Origin: DASZIT01 sp963709665
GTDB lineage: Bacteria; Actinomycetota; Acidimicrobiia; Acidimicrobiales; RAAP-2
NCBI GenBank assembly: GCA_963709665.1
Contig: CAVPWU010000010.1
Span: forward strand, 41,390-105,389
Length of the DNA: 64,000 nt
Direction: 5' to 3'
The first letter of the stretch is position 1; each line of letters opens with the position of its first letter. Shown in pieces: positions 16,959 through 26,860 of this stretch. A program made the position numbers and the translations under genes. The notes under the pieces were generated by a model, which saw nothing but the letters and a program-made list of their open reading frames with translations, was not told the origin of the DNA and searched no databases.

Positions 16959-17276
16959 TCATCTCCGACGGCGACGGGCCCGGCCCCTCTCCTCGGCGGT
17001 GGGACGACCGGTGAGCAGGTCGAGGACCTCCCCGATGGCCTGTTCCCGATTGGTGATGTCGGGAAGCGGGAGATGGGTCTGGATCTCGTACCGATTGCGG
17101 CGTCCGTCCCGGAGTTTGAGAACGTAACCGGCCTCGGTGAGATCGTTCACGATCCCGTAGGCGCGCCGTTCGGTGATCGACAGGCTGGCGGCGATGTCCC
17201 GGAGCCGCGTGTCGGGATCGTGGGCGATGCACAACAGCGCTCGCCCGTGATTGGTGAGGAAGCTCCATTTCAACAT
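16959..17276 (-). CDS. Small winged-helix DNA-binding protein
   Basis: 105 residues. Residues 1-70 form a winged helix of the ArsR/MarR kind (FLTNHGRALLCIAHDPDTRL, then LRDIAASLSITERRAYGIVN as the helix-turn-helix, and a wing LRDGRRNRYEI). The rest is a helical tail with a terminal polyarginine run. A TACACT box lies six bases upstream of the ATG, so the transcript may be leaderless. An ACTAG/CTAGT inverted repeat just upstream is a possible operator for autoregulation. The target genes are unknown. Confidence 0.75.
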   Translation of the reverse strand: MLKWSFLTNHGRALLCIAHDPDTRLRDIAASLSITERRAYGIVNDLTEAGYVLKLRDGRRNRYEIQTHLPLPDITNREQAIGEVLDLLTGRPTAEERGRARRRRR

Positions 17277-17669
17277 CGGCCCAGTGTACTGGGAAAGACT
17301 AGAAATACATTGCTAGTTAGCAAGTTCGGGACTATTCTGTGCCCTACGCCCCGCGGAACATGCCGTTGATGACGGCGAGTTGTCCCGAGGGCTATCGAAG
17401 GAGCCGACCACGCACCTCGCGGGGTCATCGGCAGAGTCTTCCTCGTGCAGCCGGCCATCGACGGTCGAACGCCGCACCGAATAGCCGTCGGCCATGTCCG
17501 CCCGGCCAGTCCCACTGGCCAAGAGTTCGACGCTCTTGCACGGCCAGGCAGCTACCCAGCTGGCGCATGCGGGATGTCGAGCACAAGGCGAACGCACATG
17601 GCATTTCCTAATTCAGACTTCCGTCGACCGACCCTGCGACGTCGGGCTGCAGTGGCCTGATGTGCCCTG
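17277..17669. other. 393-base intergenic region between HTH gene and sortase
   Basis: An AT-rich patch at 17295-17325 holds an inverted repeat, ACTAG at 17298-17302 and CTAGT at 17313-17317, spaced by ten bases. It is placed to control the HTH gene. The remaining 340 bases contain no recognisable gene. Confidence 0.45.
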
Positions 17670-18346
17670 ATGCCGTCGAGCCTGAGCCACGGGGCGAGGT
17701 TGCCCGGCTGGTGGACGGCGGCCACCTGTCCGCTCGGGCTCGTCGGGCTTGTCGGGGTCGGCCTGCAGGTCCATCAACATGCCCTGGCCGGGCTCGTCTC
17801 CCCCTCCCCCCGGCACGGGGCGTCGGGTCCGGTCGTCCCGGAACCGACCCAGACCGCCGCCCCGGCGGTCGCCAGGTCGACGCCGCTCTGGTTCCGGGTC
17901 CCGGCCATCAACCTGTCGCTGCCGTTGACGCAGCTCGGCCTCAACGCCGATCGTACCGTCCAGGTTCCCACCGACGTCCAGCAACCCGGTTGGTACCAGG
18001 TGGGCCCTTCACCCGGGCAGGTCGGATCGGCCGTCGTCCTGGGCCACGTCGACCGGGGTCCGGCGGCCTTCTTCCGGCTCGACAACTGCGGCCGGGGGAC
18101 CCGGTGGTGGTCGGCTTGACCGACGGCGTCGTGGCGCACTCCGTGGCCGACTCCGTGGCCATCTCCACCAAGACCCGGTTCCCGTCCCCGGCGGCCTACG
18201 GGCCACGGGGCGGCAGCTCCCTGCAACGGGTGACGTGTGGCGGGACGTTCGACAACGCCACCGGCAGCTACCTGTCCAACGTCGTCGCCTACACCTCCCT
18301 GGTCGGCGTCACCCCTCCGGTGGCGCCGGCCTCGGCGGGAACATGA
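17670..18346 (+). pseudogene. Class F-like sortase with one frameshift
   Basis: The first frame reads a membrane anchor, then WFRVPAINLSLPLTQLGLNA and the histidine motif GSAVVLGHVDRGPAAFFRLD. It then runs out at 18119. The +1-shifted frame continues exactly where the first should, with RPGDPVVVGLTDG, the catalytic-cysteine motif RVTCGG, and FDNATGSYLSNVVAYT. One missing base near 18086 explains both. If intact, it would be a transpeptidase of about 225 residues with His and Cys in family positions. The stop overlaps the diguanylate cyclase start by ATGA. A sequence error cannot be excluded. Confidence 0.8.
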
Positions 18347-20832
18347 TCACCGGTTCGCCGGTAGCGGATCGGGTGGAGGAGGTCCGGCGCCGCGACTGGT
18401 GGCTGACCGCCACCCTGGGGAGGACGGGCCTCCGGTCCACGCGGACCCAGGTCGTCGCCGGTGCGGCTGTCGTGGTGGTGATCGGGATGGGCACCGCCCT
18501 GCTCCTTCGCTCCTTCCGCCTCATCTCACCGGAGCCCATCTGGGCCTGGGCCCTGGTCCTGGGCGCCATCGCCATCTTGGTGGCGGTCGCACCTCCCTGG
18601 ATGGACGAGCATCCGGGCCGGCGACGCCTGCTGGTGCAGATGACCGGTTTGACGATCCTGGCCGCCACGGCCACCTATCTGACCGGGTGGGGCCCGATCC
18701 TGATCACCGCCATCGCCACCGTCTCCGTCGTCACGGTGATCTGCTACGGCCCGGACCTGTGGCACTGGCTGGTGGCCGTGGGTCTGGGGTGCGTGCTGCT
18801 GGCCCAGATCGGCATCGCCATCCACCTGGTCCCGACCGAACTGTCGCTACCCACCGCCGAGGGGGTCGTCGCCCTGGGGTTCCTCATCTACGTGGTCATG
18901 GTCGGCCTCACCGTCTACGCCGCCCGTGAGATCAAGGCGTCGGGGGACCTGCTCCAATCCAGCGAGGAGCGGTTCCGGTCGCTCATCCAATACGCCTCGG
19001 ACACGACCATGCTGGTCAGCGAGGACGGGTCCCGGATCACCTACGTGAGTCCGGCCTGCAAGGACCTGGTCGGGAGCTCCCCGGAGCGGCTGGTGGGGAG
19101 GTGCCTCCTCCCTCTCGTCCACCCGGAGGACCGCGACCGGGTGGCCGCCCTTCTGACCGAGCAGGGGCCGGCCCAGCCGGTGGTCCAATTCGAATTCCGG
19201 ATGCCGACCGTGGACGGGGGCGCCGTCCGCCAGGTCGAAGCCGTGATGAGCGACATGCGGGGGAACCCGGCGGTCGGTGGCCTGGTGTTCAACCTCCGGG
19301 ACATCTCGAAGCGGAAGGCCGCCGAGGCCCAGCTGGCGTACGCCGCGTTGCACGACACCCTGACCGGACTCGCCAACCGCGCCCTGGTCCTGGATCGCAC
19401 CGAGCAGCTCCTCGCCCGGTCCCGCCGGCGCCACCGTGGTACGGCCGTGCTCTCCGTCGACCTCGACAACTTCAAGGACGTCAACGACAGCCTCGGTCAC
19501 GCCGCCGGGGACTCCCTCCTCCGCCAGGTCTCCCGCCGGCTGGTCGCCTCCGTCCGGGAGTCGGACACCGTGGGTCGCATGGGTGGGGACGAGTTCGTCG
19601 TTCTCCTCGACGAGCCCTTGGGCGACGGACAGGCCGAGCTCATGGCCGCCAAGCTGCTCAAGGCCGTCGAGCAGCCGGTCAACCTGGGCCCCGGGTGCGA
19701 GTACCCCATCGCCATCACCGCCAGCATCGGGATCGCCACCGGGGGCCGGGAGAGCGCCGACGTCCTGATCGGGGACGCCGAGATCGCCCTCTGCCGGGCC
19801 AAGGCGGCGGGGAAGCACTGCAGCGTGCTGTTCGCTCCGGCCATGGCCGAGGCGGCCTCCGTTCGCCTCCGGTACGAATCCGACCTCCACCGAGCGGTAA
19901 ACCGGTCGGAGTTCTTCCTCGTCTACCAGCCTCTGTTCGACCTGGATCCCGTCGCCGTCTACGGCGTCGAGGCCCTGCTGCGTTGGCGGCATCCGGACCG
20001 GGGGGTCATCTCACCCGTCGAGTTCATTTCGGCCCTGGAAGCCAACGGCCTGATCCTCGAGGTCGGTGGTTGGGTCCTCCGCCAGGCATGCCGGCAGTTG
20101 ACGCAGTGGAAGCACGAAGGCCTCGACCTGATCATGTCCGTCAACGTCTCGATGGCCCAGTTCGAGACCGACCAGATCGTCGCGGACGTCGCCGAGGCGT
20201 TGTCGGCGGCCGGGTGTGACCCGTCCGGCCTGGTCATCGAGATCACCGAGTCCATGTTGATGAGCGACCCCACCGCCGTGCTCCAGCGCCTCCGGCTGCT
20301 GAAGGGCCTGGGGGTCAAGATCGCCATCGACGACTTCGGGACGGGGTACTCGTCGCTCGCCTATCTCCGCCAGTTCCCCGTCGACGAACTCAAGATCGAC
20401 CAGACCTTCATCTCGTCGATCCTGGAGTCGAGGGAGGCCAACGTCATCGTGAAGAGCTTCGTCGAGCTGGGTGAGGCCCTCGGGATCGAAACCCTGGCCG
20501 AGGGGATCGAGGACTACTCCCAGCTGGAGATCCTCCAGGGCGTCCACTGCCTCCGGGGCCAGGGGTTTCTGGTCTCCCGACCGCTGGCCGCCGACGCCCT
20601 GGTCGAGTTCCTCGACGTCTGGCTGCCTGTCCCGGAGAACGCCGGGTCCCGCTCCGAGTGGGCCGAGGCGTCGCGGGATCAGGCCGAGTGGTGGTGTCGA
20701 ACCGAGGGAGTGCCGACGCCCGGCACCGAGGCTGAGCGGGATCGTCCCACCGGGATCGCCATGTCCTCAACCGGGCCCGACGGGGCGGTCACCGGCTCCA
20801 CCGAGGTTGCACGGGGAGGCCCTTCGTCCTAG
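18343..20832 (+). CDS. Membrane PAS-GGDEF-EAL cyclic di-GMP enzyme
   Basis: 829 residues: about six membrane helices in residues 30-200, a PAS domain at about 206-325, GGDEF at about 335-500 with an intact MGGDEF (near 412), and EAL at about 515-765. The EAL region has VEALLRW (near 541), NVSMAQF, EITES, DDFGTGYSSLAYL, KIDQTF and AEGIED, so the phosphodiesterase residues look complete. It could make or degrade c-di-GMP. The start overlaps the sortase stop by four bases, linking it to the surface locus. A C-terminal tail of about 65 residues is variable. Confidence 0.9.
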   Translation: MITGSPVADRVEEVRRRDWWLTATLGRTGLRSTRTQVVAGAAVVVVIGMGTALLLRSFRLISPEPIWAWALVLGAIAILVAVAPPWMDEHPGRRRLLVQMTGLTILAATATYLTGWGPILITAIATVSVVTVICYGPDLWHWLVAVGLGCVLLAQIGIAIHLVPTELSLPTAEGVVALGFLIYVVMVGLTVYAAREIKASGDLLQSSEERFRSLIQYASDTTMLVSEDGSRITYVSPACKDLVGSSPERLVGRCLLPLVHPEDRDRVAALLTEQGPAQPVVQFEFRMPTVDGGAVRQVEAVMSDMRGNPAVGGLVFNLRDISKRKAAEAQLAYAALHDTLTGLANRALVLDRTEQLLARSRRRHRGTAVLSVDLDNFKDVNDSLGHAAGDSLLRQVSRRLVASVRESDTVGRMGGDEFVVLLDEPLGDGQAELMAAKLLKAVEQPVNLGPGCEYPIAITASIGIATGGRESADVLIGDAEIALCRAKAAGKHCSVLFAPAMAEAASVRLRYESDLHRAVNRSEFFLVYQPLFDLDPVAVYGVEALLRWRHPDRGVISPVEFISALEANGLILEVGGWVLRQACRQLTQWKHEGLDLIMSVNVSMAQFETDQIVADVAEALSAAGCDPSGLVIEITESMLMSDPTAVLQRLRLLKGLGVKIAIDDFGTGYSSLAYLRQFPVDELKIDQTFISSILESREANVIVKSFVELGEALGIETLAEGIEDYSQLEILQGVHCLRGQGFLVSRPLAADALVEFLDVWLPVPENAGSRSEWAEASRDQAEWWCRTEGVPTPGTEAERDRPTGIAMSSTGPDGAVTGSTEVARGGPSS

Positions 20833-20836
20833 CTTT

Positions 20837-20850
20837 TAGCTGTAGATGTT
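20837..20850. promoter_or_regulatory. Recurrent palindromic motif, upstream of thioesterase operon
   Basis: TAGCTGTAGATGTT shares 11 consecutive bases (CTGTAGATGTT) with the site at 44856-44869. It lies 73 bp upstream of the ATG at 20923 and just after the stop of the preceding gene. See the finding on the recurrent motif. Confidence 0.4.
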
Positions 20851-20922
20851 TCAGGCACCGCGTCCAGCACGATCAGGCGATCCCGGACGGGTGTTCGACG
20901 GTCGGAAGGGGGAGACCGGCTG

Positions 20923-21586
20923 ATGGAGAGTTCCGCCCCTCCGGGCTCCGCTCCCTGGGTCTTCGGCAACCAGCCACTCCCCCAGACCCTGGCTCTCGCC
21001 CGGGTTGCCCGTCGTCTGATCGGGACCGCTCTCTCGCTGGAGGAGGAGGACGAGGGTGTGGCCCGGCTGATCGACGAGCTGGCGGCCACCGAGCGGGCGC
21101 TGGCCGGACGAGCCCCCGCCGACCCCACACCCCGGATCGGACCCGACAGCCGACCGGACCAGCGGGTCTATCTCGACCACGGCGGCGAACATCGGCGCCT
21201 TCAACCCGTGCTTTCCCGAGTACGAGCTCCGGGTGGACGGCACCCACGCCTCCGGGAGCGTCACCTTCCCACTCCCCTACGAGGGGCCCCCGGGGTACGT
21301 CCACGGTGGTTTCCTGGCCGTCTTCTTCGACGGCGTCATCCAGCACCACAACTGCCGGTACGGCGTGGCCGGCAAGACCACGGCACTCAACCTCGAGTAC
21401 CGCCGTCCCACCCCCCTCCTCACCACCCTGCAGTTCGGGATCGAGCGCGCCTCCGACGACCGGCGCATCACCTCCACCGCCCACCTCGAGCTCGACGGCA
21501 CCGTGCTGTGCCGGGCCACCATGGAGGCGGTGGCCGGTGACCGGTCCCGCCTGCCCGACGTCTCGCCGCGACGGACCCCCGCGTGA
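20923..21586 (+). pseudogene. PaaI-type thioesterase with one frameshift
   Basis: The first frame (from ATG 20923) gives a helical N-terminus through RVYLDHGG. One extra base near 21187 then shifts the true continuation to the next frame: NIGAFNPCFPEYELRVDG, followed by the hotdog signature GYVHGGFLAVFFDGVIQHHN and ALNLEYRRPTPL. The combined product would be about 220 residues, related to the thioesterase at 1945. The downstream CoA ligase starts on its stop (GTGA), so it heads an operon. Either a real pseudogene or a sequencing error. Confidence 0.8.
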
Positions 21587-23199
21587 ACGCCGCTCCCGCT
21601 CCCCTGCCGCTCACCCTCGGGGAGCTGCTGGATGCCCGGGCCGCCCACCGGGGCGACCAGCCCTTCCTCATCTGCGATGAGCACACCCTCACCTACGCCG
21701 GCGCCGCCGACCGCTCCGCCGACCTGGCCCGAGGCCTCCTCGCCGCCGGTCTGTCCCACGGGTCCCGGGTGGGGCTCCTGTACCCCAACGGCCCCGAGTT
21801 CGTGGTCGCCTCGCTGGCCGCCGCCCGGCTGGGTGCGGTCAGCGTCCCCCTCAGTACCTTCTCGACGGCGGCCGAACTCCGGGGGCTGCTGGACAACGCA
21901 GGGGTGGACACCCTCCTGGCCGCCGCCGCCCACCGGGGCCGCGACTTCGTCGACATCCTCGTCCGGGCGGCACCCGACCTCGACCCGTCCGCCCCGCCAC
22001 CGCTCCACTCCCCCTCCGTCCCCACCCTCCGGCGGGTGGCGTTCGACGCCCCCGACCGGCCGGTCGACCGGTCCTGGACCCTCCGGTCGGTCCTCGAGTC
22101 CGGAGCCCGGATCGACCCCGACCTGCCGGCGGCCGGTCAGCGCCAGGTCCACCCGTCGGACGACCTGGTCATCGTGCACACTTCCGGCTCCACCGCCGAG
22201 CCCAAGGGCGTCATCCACACCCACGGCTCGCTCCTCGGCCACCTCCACGTCCTCAACCGGCTGCGGCGCTACGGCGGGGACGAGGTCCTGTTCTGCAACT
22301 CGCCGTTCTTCTGGATCGGCGGCTACGCCTACGCCCTGCTCGGGACCCTCGAGGCGGGAGCCACCCTGGTCTGCTCCAACGCCACCGATCCCTCCGCCGT
22401 CCTCGACCTGATCGAGCGCACCCGCCCCACCATGGTCAACGGCTTCGCCCAGTCGGTCGCCCACCTGGCCACCGACCCGACGTTCCCGGGACGGGACCTG
22501 ACCTCCATCCGCCGCGGGAACCTCTACCCGATCATGACCGAAGAGGTCCGCCCGTCCGATCCGGAGCTCCACCACAACATGCTCGGCATGACGGAGACCG
22601 GGAGCGTCTGCCTGACCAGCGACGACGAGTCGGAGCAGCCCGAGCACCGCCGGGGGTCGTTCGGCCGGCCGGTCCCCGGCCTCGAGGCCAGGGTGGTCGA
22701 CCCGGACACCGGTGCCCTCCGGACGGTGGACCAGGTCGGCGAGCTCTGCCTCCGGGGTCCCGCCCTGATGTCGGGCTACTGCGGACGGGAGCGCCACGAG
22801 ACCTTCGACCGGGACGGCTGGTACCACTCCGGTGACCTCTTCCACGCCGACGCCGACGGCTTCCTCTACTTCCACGGGCGCCAGGGCGACATGATCAAGA
22901 CCTCGGGGGCCAATGTGTCCCCCCGCGAGGTGGAGGCGGCCGTGCTCGACGAGACCGGCCTGGTCGCCCACGTGTTCGGGGTGGACGACCCGGCCACCGG
23001 TCAGCTGGTGGTCGCCGTCCTCCGGGTGCCCCCGGCCGCCGTCGCCCCCGACGCCGAGGAGCTCGCCGGCCGGCTCCGGGCCCGGCTCTCCGCCTACAAG
23101 GTCCCCAAACGGATCGTGGCCATGGACGAGGGGGAGGTGCCCATGATGTCGAGCGGCAAGCTCGACCTGCGCGCCCTCCGGGAGCTCCTCCGTGCCTGA
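21583..23199 (+). CDS. Acyl-CoA synthetase (AMP-binding)
   Basis: 538 residues with all ANL motifs: the ATP loop HTSGSTAEPKGVIHTHG near residue 197, LGMTETGSVC near 332, YHSGDLFHADADGFLYFHGR near 410, and the catalytic lysine in MMSSGKLDLR near the C-terminus. It forms an acyl-CoA by way of an adenylate. The next gene encodes a close relative, so two ligases of different acid preference probably serve one pathway. The GTG overlaps the thioesterase stop, and the C-terminus overlaps the next ligase by eight bases. Confidence 0.88.
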   Translation: MNAAPAPLPLTLGELLDARAAHRGDQPFLICDEHTLTYAGAADRSADLARGLLAAGLSHGSRVGLLYPNGPEFVVASLAAARLGAVSVPLSTFSTAAELRGLLDNAGVDTLLAAAAHRGRDFVDILVRAAPDLDPSAPPPLHSPSVPTLRRVAFDAPDRPVDRSWTLRSVLESGARIDPDLPAAGQRQVHPSDDLVIVHTSGSTAEPKGVIHTHGSLLGHLHVLNRLRRYGGDEVLFCNSPFFWIGGYAYALLGTLEAGATLVCSNATDPSAVLDLIERTRPTMVNGFAQSVAHLATDPTFPGRDLTSIRRGNLYPIMTEEVRPSDPELHHNMLGMTETGSVCLTSDDESEQPEHRRGSFGRPVPGLEARVVDPDTGALRTVDQVGELCLRGPALMSGYCGRERHETFDRDGWYHSGDLFHADADGFLYFHGRQGDMIKTSGANVSPREVEAAVLDETGLVAHVFGVDDPATGQLVVAVLRVPPAAVAPDAEELAGRLRARLSAYKVPKRIVAMDEGEVPMMSSGKLDLRALRELLRA

Positions 23200-24797
23200 C
23201 CTGCTCACCCTCCCCGCCCTCCTCCGCCACAACGCCGACGCCCACGGCGACAAGGCGGCCGTCATCGACGAGCGGGACGCCGTCGGCCACGACGAGCTCG
23301 ACCAGGCCGAGCGCGGCACTGGCCGGCCGGCTCGTCGCCGCCGGGGTCGGGCCCTCGTCCCGGGTCGGGCTCCTGATGGAGAACGGGGTCGGGTGGGTGA
23401 CCATCGCCTCGGCGGTGATGCGGATCGGGGCCGTCCTGGTGCCGCTGAGCACCCTGCTCAAACCACCGGAGCTCGGTAGCCAGCTGCAGACGGCGGCGGT
23501 CACCGAACTGATCGTGACCCCGGAGTTCCGGGGACGTACCTACCTCGCCGACCTCGAGACGGTGGCCCCCGGCATCGTCGAGGCGACGGGTGCCGGCCGG
23601 CGACACGCCGAGCTGCCCAACCTCCGGAGGGTGTGGGCGGCCGACCACCTGCCCACCGGCCAGGTCGACGGTGCCCTGGTGGCGGCGCTCGACGGCCGGG
23701 TCCGTCCCGCCGACGACCTGGTCGTCCTCTTCACCTCCGGCAGCCGCGGCCTGCCCAAGGGGGTCATCCACACCCACGGTGGGGCCATCCGGGCCACCGC
23801 CAACGGGCTGACCGACCGGTGCGTGGCGGCGGACGAGCGCCTCTACATCCCCATGCCGTTCTTCTGGACCGGTGGGTTCTCCGGCGGCCTGTTGACCGCC
23901 CTGGTGGCGGGGGCCACCCTGATCACCGAGGCCGTCCCCGAGCCGGTGGCCACCCTCGGCCTGCTGGAGCGCGAGCGGGTCACCCTGTTCCGGGGATGGC
24001 CCGACCAGGCGGCCCGCCTGGCCGCCCACCCCCGGGCCGCCACCACCGACCTCACCTCCCTCCGACCCGGCAGCCTCCCCGCCGTGCTGCCGGTGGACCG
24101 GCGCCCGGGGCCGTCGGCCCGGGCCAACCTCTTCGGCATGACCGAGACCTTCGGCCCCTACTGCGGCTACCGGCTGGACACCGATCTGCCCCCGGGCAAG
24201 CACGGGAGCTGCGGGCGGCCGTTCGCCGGGATCGACGTCGCCATCTTCGACCCCGAGTCGGGCGAGCGCTGCCCACCGGGCACCGACGGCGAGATCGGTG
24301 TCCGCGGTCCGGCGGTGATGCGGGGGATCTGCGGTCGCTCCCGGGCCGACACCTTCGACGGCGACGGCTACTACCGCACCGGCGACCTCGGCCGCCTCGA
24401 TGACGACGGGTTCCTCTGGTACCGCGGCCGCACCGACGACATGTTCAAGGTCAGCGGGGCCACCGTCTACCCCTCCGAGGTGGAAGCCGCCCTCCGGAGC
24501 GTGCCCGGGGTCAACCAGGCCTTCGTCTCCGACGTGCCGGGGCCGGCGGGCGGGCGGGCGGTGGGCGCCGTGGTGGTGACGACCCTGACGCCCGAGGCCG
24601 TGCACGATGCCGTCCGCACCCGGCTGAGCAGCTTCAAGGTGCCGTCCCGCTGGTACGTGACCGATCGTCCGGAGGACGTCCCCCGGACGGCCAGCGACAA
24701 GGTGGACAAGGCAGCCCTGCAGGCGTTGATCGACACCGTCGGCACCGCGGTGGACGCCCCGGCCACGACCGTCGGTGCCCCCGAGGGAGACTCATGA
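23192..24797 (+). pseudogene. Second acyl-CoA synthetase with one frameshift near its N-terminus
   Basis: The frame from GTG 23192 reads LLTLPALLRHNADAHGDKAA and on to LDQAE. With one extra base at about 23309 removed, it runs on as ALAGRLVAAGVGPSSRVGLL and through a full adenylation domain to 24797: FTSGSRGLPKGVIHTHGG, FGMTETFGPYCGY, YYRTGDLGRLDDDGFLWYRG and a C-terminal SDKVDKAALQ with the catalytic lysine. The 5' frame stops at 23479. As it stands, only a version starting at ATG 23376 is open, which would lack the first 60 residues. It overlaps the crotonase after it by ATGA. Confidence 0.82.
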
Positions 24798-25603
24798 CCA
24801 TGTCCTACGAGACCATCATCTACGAGGTGGCGGACCGAACCGCCACCATCACCTTCAACCGCCCCGAGCGGTACAACGCCATCAACCGGCGGATGGTCAA
24901 GGAGCTGCGGGACGCCTACGACCGGGCCGAGGCCGACGACGAGGTGTGGACGCTGATCGTGACCGCCACCGGGCGGGCGTTCTGCTCCGGTGCCGACGTG
25001 GAGGGGATCCCCGACGACGGCAAGGTGCCCCACGAGGGGCGCTACCTGTCGCAGCACCACGAGTGGGAGGCGCCCCAGGAGGCCACCCCGCCGTTCCGGA
25101 CGATGGCCAAGCCGATCATCGTGGCGGTCAACGGCATCTGTTGCGGGGCGGGCATGGACCTGGTGACCACCGGGGACATCACCATCGCCGCCGACGACGC
25201 CACCTTTTTCGACCCCCACGTCAGCATCGGCCTGGTCTCGGGCCGGGAGATGGTCCGGGTGGCCCGGGCCCTGCCCGTCAACGTGGCCATGCGCATGGCC
25301 CTGCTGGGCAAGCACGAGCGGCTCAGCGCCCAGCGCGCCTACGACCTGGGGTTCGTCACCGAGCTGGTGCCGGCCGACCAGCTCGGTCAGCGGGCCCGGG
25401 AGCTGGCGGCGCTGGTGAACCGCAACGCCCCGCTGGCCGTCCGGGGCACCCGGATGGCCATCCGCAAGGGCCTGGGGCTCCCGCTCCACGAGGCGGAGAT
25501 CCTGGCCGAGGCCTACCGCGAGCGGGTGCTCCACACCGAGGACTCCCTCGAAGGGCCCCGGGCCTTCCTCGAAAAGCGGGACCCGGTCTGGGAGTGCCGC
25601 TGA
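24794..25603 (+). CDS. Crotonase-family protein with both catalytic Glu replaced by Asp
   Basis: 269 residues with a crotonase core: FNRPERYNAINRRM, the oxyanion segment GRAFCSGADVEG, and ICCGAGMDLVTTGD. The two glutamates of enoyl-CoA hydratase fall at aspartates here (GMDL and FFDPHVSIGLVSG). It may therefore be an isomerase, a hydrolase, or a hydratase with altered chemistry. The gene at 49691 shows the same FFD-x-H pattern. It starts on the stop of the CoA ligase (ATGA) and precedes an alcohol dehydrogenase, in a run that looks like one operon from 20923 to 27622. Confidence 0.85.
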   Translation: MTMSYETIIYEVADRTATITFNRPERYNAINRRMVKELRDAYDRAEADDEVWTLIVTATGRAFCSGADVEGIPDDGKVPHEGRYLSQHHEWEAPQEATPPFRTMAKPIIVAVNGICCGAGMDLVTTGDITIAADDATFFDPHVSIGLVSGREMVRVARALPVNVAMRMALLGKHERLSAQRAYDLGFVTELVPADQLGQRARELAALVNRNAPLAVRGTRMAIRKGLGLPLHEAEILAEAYRERVLHTEDSLEGPRAFLEKRDPVWECR

Positions 25604-25655
25604 GCGGCACCGGCCGAAGGGTCGAACCACCACCGACGACGACTGGAGCACCGCC

Positions 25656-26771
25656 ATGGAGATCACCGCCGCCGTCCTGCGCTCCACCGACGGGCCGTAC
25701 CGGCTGGAGAAGCTGGAACTGGCACCACCGGGTCCGGGGGAGGTGCTGGTCCGGGTCGTCGGTGCCGGGATGTGCCACACCGATGTCGTGCCGCGACAGC
25801 TGGCCGGCTTCCTGCCCATCATCACCGGTCACGAGGGGTCGGGGGTCGTCGAGGCCGTGGGCCCGGGTGTGGCCGGTGTCCGGGTGGGGGACCACGTGGT
25901 GCTGTCGTTCGACTCGTGCGGCGCCTGCGCCATGTGCTCCCGCGGACTCCCCTCCTACTGCTCCACCTTCATCCCCCGGAACCTCACCGGGAGGGACCTC
26001 CAGTGGGGCACGCGGGTGACGGACGCCGAGGGCGGCGAGGTGGCCTCCCGCTGGTTCGGCCAGTCCTCGTTCGCCACCCACTGCCTCGCCACCGAGCGGA
26101 ACACCGTGGTGGTGGACGACGACGTCGAGCTCGAGCTCCTAGGTCCCCTGGGGTGCGGGATCCTCACCGGCGCCGGGTCGGTCCTGCACGCCCTGGACGT
26201 GACGGCCGGGCGGGGCCTGGTGGTGTTCGGGGCCGGGGCGGTGGGCCTGGCGGCGGTGATGGCCGCCGCCGTGGTGGGAGCGGCTCCCATCATCGCCGTC
26301 GACCTGCACCCGCACCGCCTGGACCTCGCCCTCGAGCTCGGTGCCACCCACGTGCTGGCCGGCGGTGACGAGGGGTTGGTGGAGGCCATCGGTGCCATCG
26401 CCGAGGGAGGGGCGGAGTACAGCCTCGACACCACCGGGGTGCCGTCGGTGATGGTGGCCGCCCTGGCGGTGATCCGGCTGGGTGGGCACTGCGGGTTCGT
26501 GGGCGTCCAGACCGCCGACCTGACGCTCGACCCCCTGGCGCTGGTCGGCAAGCGGGTGTCCGGGATCCTGGAGGGCAGCGCCGATCCCCAGACGCTCATC
26601 CCGCGCCTCCTCGGGCTCTGGAGGGAGGGCCGGTTTCCGTTCGACCGGCTGGTCCGGACGTTCCCCCTCGACCAGATCAACGAGGCCGAGGCAGCGTCGC
26701 TGGCCGGCACCGTCGTGAAGCCGGTCCTGCTCCCCTCGCCACCACCCGCCGGCCGCCGGACGACGGGCTAA
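25656..26771 (+). CDS. Zinc-dependent medium-chain alcohol dehydrogenase
   Basis: 371 residues. The catalytic-zinc ligands are in GMCHTD and TGHEGSG, the structural-zinc cysteines in DSCGACAMCSRGLPSYC, and the third catalytic cysteine in GPLGCGILTGAG. The nucleotide-binding motif VFGAGAVGLAAV lies in the middle, followed by IIAVD, favouring NAD(H). This matches aryl-alcohol and class III-like dehydrogenases. It should oxidise a hydroxyl to an aldehyde or ketone within the pathway. The start at 25656 is an ATG 52 bases after the crotonase stop. Confidence 0.88.
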   Translation: MEITAAVLRSTDGPYRLEKLELAPPGPGEVLVRVVGAGMCHTDVVPRQLAGFLPIITGHEGSGVVEAVGPGVAGVRVGDHVVLSFDSCGACAMCSRGLPSYCSTFIPRNLTGRDLQWGTRVTDAEGGEVASRWFGQSSFATHCLATERNTVVVDDDVELELLGPLGCGILTGAGSVLHALDVTAGRGLVVFGAGAVGLAAVMAAAVVGAAPIIAVDLHPHRLDLALELGATHVLAGGDEGLVEAIGAIAEGGAEYSLDTTGVPSVMVAALAVIRLGGHCGFVGVQTADLTLDPLALVGKRVSGILEGSADPQTLIPRLLGLWREGRFPFDRLVRTFPLDQINEAEAASLAGTVVKPVLLPSPPPAGRRTTG

Positions 26772-26788
26772 GGTACACACCGGACGAA

Positions 26789-26802
26789 AACCTATAGAGG
26801 TA
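26789..26802. promoter_or_regulatory. Recurrent palindromic motif, upstream of SDR
   Basis: AACCTATAGAGGTA differs from the perfect palindrome at 29272 at only two positions. It lies 58 bp upstream of the SDR ATG at 26861. Confidence 0.45.
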
Positions 26803-26860
26803 TCGAGGGACCTCCGAACCGTCGGAGCACCTCCCCCGAGACGAGGAAGGACGCACCAGC

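Noticed and set aside
17313..17660. Several short open frames on both strands between the HTH and sortase genes
   Set aside because: Low-complexity, no ribosome sites, no recognisable domain.
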